Numbered from the stretch's first letter, positions 7,931 to 16,035 are shown. The stretch: 31,534 bases of DNA from Ruminococcaceae bacterium UBA7075 (GCA_002493635.1 DKZL01000027.1:1-31534), one strand, 5' to 3'. Notes: generated from the letters alone by a model not told the origin. Translations and numbers: made by a program.

Positions 7931-7959
7931 AGTTTATCATAATTAATCTGCTATTGCAA
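7931..7959 (-). promoter_or_regulatory. Probable promoter of nth
   Basis: On the minus strand TTGCAA (7954-7959), a 17-bp spacer and TAAACT (7931-7936) form a reasonable sigma-A promoter 19 bp upstream of the nth start. Confidence 0.5.
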
Positions 7960-7995
7960 TTAAACAATTAATTTGTTAAAATACAATTATCGGCG

Positions 7996-8045
7996 AACAC
8001 CGTTTTACAGAAAATCTGAGTAGTAGGACGGCTTAAAACGGTGTT
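7996..8045 (+). promoter_or_regulatory. Inverted repeat in the leader of a HAD gene
   Basis: AACACCGTTTTA (7996-8007) and TAAAACGGTGTT (8034-8045) are perfect 12-bp complements around a 26-nt loop, which contains a small hairpin (CAGAAAATCTG) and AGTAGTAGGACGGCT. A -10-like TACAAT (7982-7987) would start a transcript right at the stem. No T-tract follows, so it is not a plain terminator. It may be a structured leader or a protein-binding site. I do not recognise a known riboswitch class. Confidence 0.45.
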
Positions 8046-8073
8046 GGTATTAATTTGATTTTGGAGTGATAAA

Positions 8074-8808
8074 ATGTATGAGAATTATGTGTTTGACCTT
8101 TATGGAACATTGATAGATATAAACACAGACGAATGGTGCGATGACCTTTGGAAGAAAATGGCAATTTTCTACGGTTATCAGGGTGCTCACTACACATATA
8201 AAGAGCTTAACGAGGAATACGGAAAGCTGGTTGAAAAGGAGAAAAAAGCAGTCTGCCGACGTCACAAGGATTATTCCGTCATTGACATAAAAATAGAAAA
8301 GGTGTTCAAAAAGCTTTATACGCAAAAAGGCGTCAAGGCAACGAAGGCTCAGGTTCTCAAGACTGCCGAGGTGTTCCGTTGTTACTCAACGAAGTACATC
8401 AAGCTGTACGACGGAGTTATTGATTTGCTTGATACACTTAAATCAAAGGGCAAAAAGATTTATCTGCTTTCTAACGCACAGCGTACCTTTACGGAAAACG
8501 AGCTGAATATGCTTGACCTTACAAAATATTTCGACGGTATATGTATCAGTTCAGATGAGGAATGTTCAAAACCCGATACAAATTATTTCAGGATTTTGTT
8601 TGAACGCTATAATCTTGATAAGTCTGAAAGTATAATGATCGGAAACGATTTTCGATCGGATATTGGCGGAGCGGCTGATTTCGGTATAGACAGCCTTTAC
8701 ATTCACCAGAGCATTTCTCCTGAGATCGACGGTGAATTGAGAAGCACATATACCGTTATGGACGGCGATGTTTATAAAATAAAAAAGCAGGTAGTGACCT
8801 GCACTTAA
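8074..8808 (+). CDS. HAD-superfamily hydrolase (YjjG / haloacid dehalogenase-like)
   Basis: This 244-residue protein is a class I HAD hydrolase with an alpha-helical cap. Motif I is VFDLYGTLID: the nucleophile D8 is present, but the second position is Y10, where phosphatases usually have Asp. L-2-haloacid dehalogenases share this FDLYGTL form. Motif II is LLSNAQRTF, the motif III lysine lies in CSKPDTNYF, and motif IV is IMIGNDFRSDIGGAADFG. GGAG lies 8 nt before the ATG. It is divergent from nth. Whether it is a phosphatase or another HAD activity cannot be settled by sight. Confidence 0.8.
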   Translation: MYENYVFDLYGTLIDINTDEWCDDLWKKMAIFYGYQGAHYTYKELNEEYGKLVEKEKKAVCRRHKDYSVIDIKIEKVFKKLYTQKGVKATKAQVLKTAEVFRCYSTKYIKLYDGVIDLLDTLKSKGKKIYLLSNAQRTFTENELNMLDLTKYFDGICISSDEECSKPDTNYFRILFERYNLDKSESIMIGNDFRSDIGGAADFGIDSLYIHQSISPEIDGELRSTYTVMDGDVYKIKKQVVTCT

Positions 8809-8927
8809 TCGGGCAGAAAGCATCATATAAAAGATTTTCATATCAATGCTTTAATTCCGAGATGCTGAGTTTGCTGTGCTTGCACTTTATATAACGGGTA
8901 GAGTGCTCACCGGCGCAAATATAAATG

Positions 8928-8956
8928 TTGACATTTAATTTTGTGTGTTTTATAAT
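8928..8956 (+). promoter_or_regulatory. Consensus sigma-A promoter
   Basis: TTGACA (8928-8933), a 17-bp spacer and TATAAT (8951-8956) are a perfect vegetative promoter. It drives the membrane protein gene at 9002, leaving a leader of about 40 nt. Confidence 0.88.
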
Positions 8957-9001
8957 TATACTAATATAGTTAAATTAATTATTTTTTGGAGGACATATAA
9001 A

Positions 9002-9556
9002 ATGAAAAAGCCAAATAAAAAAGATAATGTAAATCTGTTTTTCTCTGCATTTTTGGTGCTTGCATTCGTTGTATGCGCACATTTCTTTACCCAGTTCACA
9101 AATACGCTTACATCAAATGTAGGCACAATTATTTCAATAGCTCTCTATGTTGTATTCGGTCTGTTGCTTTTCTACGCAACCCGTGTCGGTGACGGCAAGG
9201 CTGTAAAGCGTTTTTCACTTGTAACTCTAATTGTTATGGTTCTTCCTGCACTTTACATAATTATTTCTTCAATGGCTGCCGGCTTGCCTTTGCATGATGT
9301 ATTTGCTTCGGACATTTCAGGAAATGTAAGCCTTATTGTTTCACTTGCAGGTATTGTGCTCGGTTATGGTATTCCTTACACATTTTTGAGCGGATTTGAA
9401 GTTGCTGATGAGGAAGAAGAAGCAGCTTCTGCTTCTCCTGTGCTTGAGGGTGGCATTGAGGCAGATTTGCTTGAAAATGATGACGAAGAATCAGCAGAGA
9501 ACGAGGAAGTTGTCGATGAGGAAATAAGCTCAGAAGAAGAAAACTCTGTTGAATAA
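9002..9556 (+). CDS. Four-helix membrane protein with acidic C-terminal tail, function unknown
   Basis: This 184-residue protein starts MKKPNKKDN and has four predicted membrane segments (about residues 11-31, 39-60, 70-94 and 108-131). The tail of about 50 residues (133-184) contains roughly 24 Asp/Glu. I do not recognise a family. The start at 9002 was chosen over an in-frame ATG at 8945 because GGAGG lies 8 nt upstream and the earlier ATG falls inside the promoter. A perfect sigma-A promoter and a strong terminator make it a monocistronic, probably well-expressed gene. The acidic tail would be cytoplasmic if both ends are inside. Confidence 0.8.
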   Translation: MKKPNKKDNVNLFFSAFLVLAFVVCAHFFTQFTNTLTSNVGTIISIALYVVFGLLLFYATRVGDGKAVKRFSLVTLIVMVLPALYIIISSMAAGLPLHDVFASDISGNVSLIVSLAGIVLGYGIPYTFLSGFEVADEEEEAASASPVLEGGIEADLLENDDEESAENEEVVDEEISSEEENSVE

Positions 9557-9586
9557 TAAGCGATTACTTTATATTTAAATTTTCAG

Positions 9587-9611
9587 CGGCTGTCACTGAC
9601 AGCCGTTTTTT
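9587..9611 (+). terminator. Intrinsic terminator
   Basis: CGGCTGTC (9587-9594), a 3-nt loop and GACAGCCG (9598-9605) are followed by TTTTTT (9606-9611). It ends the membrane protein transcript. Confidence 0.9.
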
Positions 9612-9893
9612 CACTTTATAGGAAACAGCCAGGTGCAGAAATGAGTTTCAAAGCGTGACTAAGAAGCACATATAAGAATTATACAAGTATTTACTGCCTT
9701 GGTTGTTAAAGGTGCATATAAAAGTGAAAATATGCTTTAAAAAACTGCATAAATCAAATAGCCGATAATTGTTAAAAATGCTGTTTTTGTTTATTTTTTA
9801 CAGATTTCATAGACTTTGTGATGATGATGTGATAATATTAACATGATTAGGTTTTCCTAAGATAAAAAGAAGTTTTGAAAGGAGAAAAAACAA
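9612..9893 (+). other. Leader region of the dockerin amylase gene
   Basis: This 282-bp AT-rich stretch has no gene. Near 9826-9840 the sequence TGTGATAATATT looks like an extended -10 box (TG-n-GATAAT), but no convincing -35 box stands at the right distance. A small hairpin, TTAGGTTTTCCTAA, lies near 9846-9859. GAAAGGAG precedes the ATG at 9894. Confidence 0.3.
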
Positions 9894-12800
9894 ATGAAAA
9901 CCAAAAAGACAGTAAAGCTTTTAAGTGTATTGGTCGCACTTAGTCTGGTGATTTGTTGTGTGTCTTTTGCGTTTGCAAATGTAGGAGCTGCAACCGTAAA
10001 AGAAGATACTGATGTTTCTGCAATAGCAGGTTCAGTTGTTGAAAACGACGGATTCACATGGGACAATGCAACAGTTTACTTTTTGCTTACTGACCGTTTC
10101 AAAAACGGCAACACATCAAACGACCACTCATACGGCAGAACACTCGACAAAGACGGTAAGCCGATTTCCGGCTGGGACACTGCTCCGGGCACATTCCACG
10201 GCGGTGACTTTGCAGGTATCACACAGGCTATTGAGGAGGGCTATTTCAACGACCTCGGCGTAAATGCACTGTGGATTTCCGCTCCGTATGAGCAGACTCA
10301 CGGATACTGCGACTCAGGCGCAGGCCACTTTGCGCACTATTCATATCACGGCTATTATGTTCTCGACTATACCGAAACAGACGCCAACTTCGGTACACCC
10401 GAGGAGTTTGAAACTTTGGTTGACACTGCTCACGAGCACGGCCTCAGAGTTATTATGGACATAGTTATGAACCACTGCGGCTACAATACAGTAGCTGATA
10501 TGGAGGAGTTTGGTTTCGGTACACTTTTAGACGGTGCTACTGATTTTAAGTATGTCATTGAAAATGTCAGTGATTTCAACAAACATATTGATTACCAAAC
10601 ATCAGCAGAAGACTGGGGCAAATGGTGGGGCCCCGACTGGATAAGAAGCGGCCTTCCGGGATACACCGAGGGCGGCGGCAGTAACGAATTGATGAGCCTC
10701 GCCGGCCTGCCTGACTTCAAAACAGAGCAGACAACCCCCGTTTCAATTCCTGAGGTCTTAAAGACAAAGTGGACAAAAGAGGGTACATACAACGAAAAAA
10801 TCGCAAAGTATGGCAGTTCAAATACCGTAACAGGCTATCTTACAAGCTGGCTTGCCGAATGGGTAAGAAAATACGGTGTCGACGGCTTCCGCTGTGACAC
10901 AGCAAAGCATGTTGAGAAGAGCTCGTGGAAACAGCTCAAAACTGCCTGCGTAGATGCACTTGCAGAATGGCGTCAGAACAACCCTGACAAGCCGGGTGCA
11001 GACTGGCAGCAGGACTTCTGGATGACAGGCGAGGCTTGGGACAAAGGCGTTGGCTATGATGAATACTATACACAGGGCGGCTTTGACTCTATGATTAACT
11101 TCGAGACCTGGGGCGCAGGCGTGCTTGCAAGCTCAAGGGTTGCCGGTTTGTATCAGGGCTACGCTGACGCAATCAACACAAAGGAAGACTTCAATGTGCT
11201 TTCGTTCATTTCATCACACGATGCGCTTTTAACCCGTGGTGATACAAACACAATGATTTACACCGGCTCGGCATTTCTCCTGACTCCGGGCGGCGTTCAG
11301 ATTTACTACGGTGACGAATCAAACCGTCCGATGTTTGATGGCTTAGCCTTTGACGGCGCCGGTGGTTCCGGTCACTCACTGCGCAGTGATATGAACTGGG
11401 ACAGCCTTGACCAAACTGTTCTCGCTCATTGGCAGAAGGTTGGTCAGTTCCGTAAAGACCATGTTGCAGTCGGTGCAGGCAGCAACATAAAGCTTTCTGC
11501 AACAAACGGCGTTGCATTTGCAAGAACATACGATAAGAACGGTGTTTCTGACAAGGTAGCAGCTGTAATCGCTGCTTCTTCAAATGCAGATATAACTATT
11601 GATGTTTCTTCAATATGGAGCGACGGTCAGCTGCTTATGAACGCCTATGACCAGTCATCTGCAATAGTTACAGACGGCAAGGTAACATTTAACAGCGGTG
11701 AAAACGGAACAATTCTCATTCAGATGCCGGACGGCAAACCTATTATGAGCGTTACAGGCCAGGCAAAGTTCAAGGGTACACAGACTGTTACGGTATCACT
11801 TGAGGAATGTGACAGCGCAACCTGCTCAATCGACGGCGGCAATAAGTTCCTTGTTACAAACGGCTCAACCTTTGAAATCGGTAAAACTGCTTACGAGGGC
11901 GACACAATCAAAATCACACTCGAGGCAACAAACGAAAAGGGTTCATCAAGAGCGGTTGCATCCTTCTATAAGATGTTTGAGAGCGAGGAGCAGCCGACAA
12001 CAGGCGATCCTTCAACTACAGTTCCTGCTCAGAAAGCAAAAATCTTCGTAAAGAGCGACAGTGCACCTTATGTTTATGCCTGGGCAGGTGAAAACACAGC
12101 GCTTTGCGGTTCTTGGCCGGGAACACAGATAACAGAAAAGAACAGCGACGGTTACTATGTTATGGATCTTAACACAACAGATACATACAATGTTGTTCTC
12201 AGTAACGGCAGCAACAGCAACCAGAGCAAAAACTTCAAAAATCTCAACGGCGAAACATATTTTGAAATTCCGTCAGGCAATTACTCTGCTGCAAAGATTG
12301 GTACCTCAGGCAGCGGTGACGATCCGTCTGAAAAGTCAGTTACATTCACAATTAAGCCGTACAGCGCTTCAGCAAGCTATCATCTCTATGTCTGGGCTGC
12401 CGACGGTAGCGAACTGACAGGCGGATGGCCGGGCATGAAACTTACAGAAAAGGACGCTGACGGTAACTATATATTCACAGTAAGCGGCTACGATAAGGTT
12501 AGCGCAATCGTAGGTACGGGCAACGACAGCAAAAGGACACAAGATATTACAGGCATTATCGACGGTTCCTGCATAGAAATAACAAACGAGGACTGCACAA
12601 CCTATAAACTCACTAAGCCTGAGATTGTCCTTTCAAAGTTCCAGACACTCAAGAAAGAGGCAAGAGGAGTTCTTGCAATGACAGCAAGTGATTACACAGT
12701 ATCAAGCTGGAACAATGTTCAGTCAATAATGACAAGTGCAAACGCTCTTATTGCACAGGGTGAATCAGCAGCCGATGAAGCTCTTGTTGTAAGTACACTT

Positions 12801-13337
12801 GAAGAGCTTCAAAACGCAAAAGCTGCTCTTGTGCTTGCAAATGCAGGTCTTTCATATGCTGTTAAGGGCAAGACTACAATAGCTGGTGTTGCAGTTCAGG
12901 ACGCAGACATCACGGTAACAGTGAACGGCAAGTCCTACAAAACACATTCAGATGTAATCACAGGTGAATTTACTGTTGAGGCAACTGCTCTTACATCTTC
13001 ATCTGTAATTAAGATTGATGTCAAGAGAAACGGATTGTCATCTGAGTCATATTCATACAATATGTCAAACGGCGATATTACGGGATATGTTCCGCCTACA
13101 AATCCTACAACTCCAACAACTCCGACGACACCTGGATTTGTTTTGGGTGATGTAACAGGCGATGGCAAGGTTTCTGTTGATGATGCAACATATATCCAAA
13201 AATATATTGCAGATCTTGTAAGTATGACAAGTCAGCAGCAGCAAGCAGCCAATGTTGACGGCGATAATGAAATTTCCATTAAGGACGCAACTGAAATTCA
13301 AAAACATGTTTCAGGTATGAGCAGCGTATTAGGATAA
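9894..13337 (+). CDS. Secreted MalS-like alpha-amylase (GH13) with CBM26-like modules and dockerin
   Basis: This 1147-residue extracellular enzyme cleaves alpha-1,4 bonds in starch. A signal peptide covers about residues 1-33. The GH13 barrel resembles subfamily 19 (E. coli MalS): VYFLLTDRFKNG, LGVNALWISAPYEQ and FAHYSYHGYYVLDYT. Catalytic regions are DIVMNH (189-194), DGFRCDTAKH with nucleophile D335, GEAW with acid/base E380, and SSHD with D443. Two CBM26-like starch-binding modules follow (about 714-800 and 816-903), each with a conserved W-A and SWPG or GWPG pair. Then come a helical FIVAR-like segment (about 913-980), a beta-rich module, a Pro-Thr linker and a dockerin (about 1084-1142). 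The dockerin has two calcium loops, DVTGDGKVSVDD and NVDGDNEISIKD; position 3 of the first loop is Thr rather than Asp or Asn. The dockerin implies attachment to a cohesin scaffold. AAGGAG lies 8 nt before the start. Confidence 0.93.
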   Translation: MKTKKTVKLLSVLVALSLVICCVSFAFANVGAATVKEDTDVSAIAGSVVENDGFTWDNATVYFLLTDRFKNGNTSNDHSYGRTLDKDGKPISGWDTAPGTFHGGDFAGITQAIEEGYFNDLGVNALWISAPYEQTHGYCDSGAGHFAHYSYHGYYVLDYTETDANFGTPEEFETLVDTAHEHGLRVIMDIVMNHCGYNTVADMEEFGFGTLLDGATDFKYVIENVSDFNKHIDYQTSAEDWGKWWGPDWIRSGLPGYTEGGGSNELMSLAGLPDFKTEQTTPVSIPEVLKTKWTKEGTYNEKIAKYGSSNTVTGYLTSWLAEWVRKYGVDGFRCDTAKHVEKSSWKQLKTACVDALAEWRQNNPDKPGADWQQDFWMTGEAWDKGVGYDEYYTQGGFDSMINFETWGAGVLASSRVAGLYQGYADAINTKEDFNVLSFISSHDALLTRGDTNTMIYTGSAFLLTPGGVQIYYGDESNRPMFDGLAFDGAGGSGHSLRSDMNWDSLDQTVLAHWQKVGQFRKDHVAVGAGSNIKLSATNGVAFARTYDKNGVSDKVAAVIAASSNADITIDVSSIWSDGQLLMNAYDQSSAIVTDGKVTFNSGENGTILIQMPDGKPIMSVTGQAKFKGTQTVTVSLEECDSATCSIDGGNKFLVTNGSTFEIGKTAYEGDTIKITLEATNEKGSSRAVASFYKMFESEEQPTTGDPSTTVPAQKAKIFVKSDSAPYVYAWAGENTALCGSWPGTQITEKNSDGYYVMDLNTTDTYNVVLSNGSNSNQSKNFKNLNGETYFEIPSGNYSAAKIGTSGSGDDPSEKSVTFTIKPYSASASYHLYVWAADGSELTGGWPGMKLTEKDADGNYIFTVSGYDKVSAIVGTGNDSKRTQDITGIIDGSCIEITNEDCTTYKLTKPEIVLSKFQTLKKEARGVLAMTASDYTVSSWNNVQSIMTSANALIAQGESAADEALVVSTLEELQNAKAALVLANAGLSYAVKGKTTIAGVAVQDADITVTVNGKSYKTHSDVITGEFTVEATALTSSSVIKIDVKRNGLSSESYSYNMSNGDITGYVPPTNPTTPTTPTTPGFVLGDVTGDGKVSVDDATYIQKYIADLVSMTSQQQQAANVDGDNEISIKDATEIQKHVSGMSSVLG

Positions 13338-13377
13338 TCTGCATTTAAAAGTTAAAATTTAATATTGATATAATGAT

Positions 13378-13412
13378 GGGGATGTCGCAAATTTTTTACT
13401 TGCGACATCCCC
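13378..13412. terminator. Hairpin between convergent amylase and MATE genes
   Basis: GGGGATGTCGCAA (13378-13390) and TTGCGACATCCCC (13400-13412) form a perfect 13-bp stem with a 9-nt loop. The bases after it are only moderately T-rich on either strand, but the position 40 bp past the amylase stop suits a bidirectional terminator. Confidence 0.65.
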
Positions 13413-13468
13413 TGAATATTTTGTTAAAACAAATTAAAAGAATAACAATGCGGAATTTAAGAATGATT

Positions 13469-14884
13469 TTATTCGGCTTCGGTTTCCTCAAGTGCTTCGT
13501 ATTTTTGAAGAGTTTCGCTGATAACACGCTTTCCTCTCCAAGTGCCTTTAAGCCAACGGATAAATACTACTATTCCTCTCAGAATTTCATCTGCCGCCAT
13601 TGCAATCCATACTCCGGCAAGTCCCATTCCGCATACAATGCCGAGTATATACGCAAAAAGCGCACTGACGCCCCACATTGAAAAGATTGCCAGAACTGTC
13701 GGGAATTTTACATCGCCGGCAGCCTTCATACTGTTGATGATAATTATATTTGTTGTTCTGCCAAATTCAAGAAAAATTGCAATGAACATAACAGTAGAAC
13801 CGAGTTCGGCAACATTCGGGTCGCTTGAAAACAGTCTGAATGTGTAGGGAGCAGCAAGCCAGTTAAGAACTGCAAACGATATTGAAGCAATCAGACCGAA
13901 TCTGAGGGTTTTAAGCACTCGTCTGTATGCAAAGTCGTAATTGTTTGCGCCTACGCTGTGACCGACCAGAATTTGTGTTGCCATAGCCGCCGAGAAAGCC
14001 AGCATATAGTTAATCATAGAAAGCATATTTCCGTAGATTTTTGTATTGATAGCTACAATTCCGAGCGTGTTTACTATTGCGGTGATTACAAGCTGCGACA
14101 GATTGTACGAAATGTTTTCTCCTGCTGTAGGAATACCCAGCTTTAACAGTTCTTTTAAAATCTTTACAGGGAAGGGGATGAGATAGCGTGGGCTGAAGCT
14201 TCCCTTTATAACAACACTAAAATAAATTGCAGCGGCAATAACGGCTAAAATTCGGCTTGTAATTGTTGAAACAGCTACGCCTGACGCACCCAGCCCGAGT
14301 ATTTTCAGCGGACCGTAAAGCAGAAGATAATTGCCTATAATGTTAACGCCGTTCATACCAAAAGCAATAATCATGCCAAAGAAGGTTTTGCCGTTGCTGT
14401 TGAAAATCTGCGAAAAAGCATTGATGACAGCCTGCGTAAAAATAGTACCGCCGACTATTTTCATATACATATCGGCGTCGCCGATCATTTCCTCGGGTAC
14501 ATTTATCAGTTTTAACATCGGTGTACTGAATAAAAAAACAATCAAGCTGATAATAATGCTGAGAACAAGATTAAAGGCGAGAGCAACTGTGTAGATTCGG
14601 TTCATCTGATCCTTTTTGCCTGCGCCAAGGTATTGGCTGACCATAATTCCGGTTGCGCTTGTAATAATTGTAAATGCAAGTGTTAAAAATCCTATTATAG
14701 TGTTTGCGTTGCCAATTGCGCCGACTGCTGTTTCGGAATAGTTTGACAGCATAACCGTGTCAATATATCCGAGTGCCATTCCGAGCAGTGACTGAAAAAA
14801 TATAGGCCAGGCAAGACTAAGAACAGACCTTTTGATTACTGAATCGTTATCAGTAGTTTTAATTTTTTTTGCTTCTGACATCAT
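13469..14884 (-). CDS. MATE-family multidrug/cation efflux transporter
   Basis: This 471-residue membrane protein has about 12 membrane segments and belongs to the MATE family (NorM/DinF type). Recognisable parts are SLAWPIFFQSLLGMALGYID near the N-terminus, YLLLYGPLKILGLGASGVAV and ILVGHSVGANNYDFAYRR in the second half. Such carriers export drugs or organic cations using sodium or proton gradients; the substrate is unknown. The start at 14884 follows a GGGGG site by 6 nt. The ATG immediately after it (14881) is also possible, while the in-frame ATGs further upstream lack a site. It is divergent from the LOG-family gene. Confidence 0.9.
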   Translation of the reverse strand: MMSEAKKIKTTDNDSVIKRSVLSLAWPIFFQSLLGMALGYIDTVMLSNYSETAVGAIGNANTIIGFLTLAFTIITSATGIMVSQYLGAGKKDQMNRIYTVALAFNLVLSIIISLIVFLFSTPMLKLINVPEEMIGDADMYMKIVGGTIFTQAVINAFSQIFNSNGKTFFGMIIAFGMNGVNIIGNYLLLYGPLKILGLGASGVAVSTITSRILAVIAAAIYFSVVIKGSFSPRYLIPFPVKILKELLKLGIPTAGENISYNLSQLVITAIVNTLGIVAINTKIYGNMLSMINYMLAFSAAMATQILVGHSVGANNYDFAYRRVLKTLRFGLIASISFAVLNWLAAPYTFRLFSSDPNVAELGSTVMFIAIFLEFGRTTNIIIINSMKAAGDVKFPTVLAIFSMWGVSALFAYILGIVCGMGLAGVWIAMAADEILRGIVVFIRWLKGTWRGKRVISETLQKYEALEETEAE

Positions 14885-14975
14885 ATCAATCCCCCAAATG
14901 TCGGTGTTGACCATTGTTTTTTTGAGTTGTATAATAATAAAAAACAATTTTATGCATAGATAATATTATAAGGTA

Positions 14976-15005
14976 ATTATAGCATAGTATTTTATAAATA
15001 AGCAA
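14976..15005 (-). promoter_or_regulatory. Probable promoter of the MATE gene
   Basis: On the minus strand TTGCTT (15000-15005), an 18-bp spacer and TATAAT (14976-14981) lie about 90 bp upstream of the start, in the divergent region shared with the LOG-family gene. Confidence 0.6.
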
Positions 15006-15037
15006 TTAATTTAAAAAAATATACGAGGATAAATTTT

Positions 15038-15604
15038 ATGAATATATGTGTTTTCGGATCATCAAGTGAAATAATAGATAAGAAATATCTGACTTCAGCT
15101 GAAAGTCTTGGCAAAAAAATTGCGAAAAACGGCGATACAATGATTTTTGGCGCAGGAAAATACGGAGTAATGGGGGCAGCAGCCCGTGGTGCAGCTTCTG
15201 AAGGCGGAAAGATTATTGGAGTTTCACCTGAATTTTTTGAAGAAATAGATGTAATATACGAAGAATGCACAGAACTTATTTATACAGAAACAATGCGTGA
15301 GCGCAAGGCAATTATGGAGGATAAGTCCGACGTATTTATAATATGTGCAGGCGGTATAGGAACATTTGAGGAGTTTTTTGAGGTGCTTACACTAAAACAG
15401 CTTCATCGTCATAGCAAACAGATTATTGTTTATAATGTTGACGGATATTATGATTCTATGCTTGCTATGATGCAGAATGCCGTTGATGAAAAATTTATGA
15501 GCGATGAATGCAACAGGCTTTATACGGTTGCGTCTACAGAGGAGCAGGTTTTTGAGCAGATAAATAATTATGTTCCGTATTCATACAACAAGTATGGCAA
15601 TTAA
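15038..15604 (+). CDS. LOG-family protein (lysine decarboxylase-like fold)
   Basis: This 188-residue protein has the LOG/TIGR00730-like Rossmann fold. It begins MNICVFGSSS and carries FGAGKYGVMGAAARGA, the M-x-x-RK motif (M86-R89-K90) and GGIGTFEE (105-112), where E112 matches the catalytic Glu. The usual PGG is AGG here, so one conserved Pro is Ala. Family members are cytokinin-type nucleoside-monophosphate phosphoribohydrolases, often misnamed lysine decarboxylases; in gut bacteria the natural substrate is unclear. A GAGGA site precedes the ATG. A repeat element carrying a terminator begins 5 bp after the stop. Confidence 0.85.
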   Translation: MNICVFGSSSEIIDKKYLTSAESLGKKIAKNGDTMIFGAGKYGVMGAAARGAASEGGKIIGVSPEFFEEIDVIYEECTELIYTETMRERKAIMEDKSDVFIICAGGIGTFEEFFEVLTLKQLHRHSKQIIVYNVDGYYDSMLAMMQNAVDEKFMSDECNRLYTVASTEEQVFEQINNYVPYSYNKYGN

Positions 15605-15608
15605 CAAT

Positions 15609-16034
15609 TTTTTAGACGCTTTTTTGGGACGCTTCATAAGTTTAAATTAGTGTGTGACCGTCGTATCCCGAAGATTTACTTCGGTTTTTTCGGTAGACAT
15701 CATAACGCACTAATAAAAGATAATTTATAGTTTAGATGAACTTATATTTTATAATACCGTAGGGAACGACCTTCTGCGAATGTTAAAGAAAAATTCTGTT
15801 TAGTTTAAGACGAGCACCTTGTCCGCCCCTACGATATGGTACTAAATTATAAATTCCGACGGTAAATAACTGTTTGCCTTTATTACAACCTATCTTCTCG
15901 ACCTTAATTGTTAATTTGATAAATTATTATTTAACTTATATAGGTAAATTATGAATTTAACCATACAACAGAAGTTCAAACTTCGGGACACTTTATTATA
16001 TGTAATATTAAACTTATATGGCGGTGAAAAAATA
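15609..16034 (+). repeat. Interspersed intergenic element, locus 4 (most complete copy)
   Basis: This element fills the whole 430-bp gap between two genes. The left module starts AATTTTTTAGACGC, continues CGCTTCATAAGTTT and has a CCGAAG/CTTCGG hairpin and ACATCATAACGCAC. The middle module is bounded by CGTAGGG (15758-15764) and CCCTACG (15827-15833). The right module has AGAAGTTCAAACTTCGGG, an ATTATATGTAATATTAAAC stretch and TATGGCGGTGAAAAAATA, and ends at the ATG of the next gene. No protein-coding gene is apparent inside. Confidence 0.75.
15668..15690 (+). terminator. Intrinsic terminator carried by the repeat element
   Basis: CCGAAG (15668-15673), a 5-nt loop and CTTCGG (15679-15684) are followed by TTTTTT (15685-15690). 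It lies 63 bp after the LOG-family stop and is part of the repeat's left module. Confidence 0.7.
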
Positions 16035-16035
16035 A
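16018..16035 (+). promoter_or_regulatory. Repeat-borne ribosome binding site / five-codon mini-ORF
   Basis: ATGGCGGTGAAAAAATAATG contains GGCGGTGA as a possible Shine-Dalgarno site for the ATG at 16035. It can also be read as a mini-ORF (Met-Ala-Val-Lys-Lys-stop) whose TAA overlaps that ATG. Almost the same string precedes the start of the TM2 gene at 29314. Confidence 0.5.

Noticed and set aside
8820..8860. AAAGCAT/ATGCTTT pairing as a terminator of the HAD gene at 8074
   Set aside because: The loop is long (22 nt), the stem is short and no T-run follows, so the evidence is too weak to call it.
15951..16034. In-frame N-terminal extension of the Cys-rich protein from an ATG at 15951
   Set aside because: The extra 28 residues are encoded by the right module of the interspersed repeat and are unlike the family; the later ATG is better placed.
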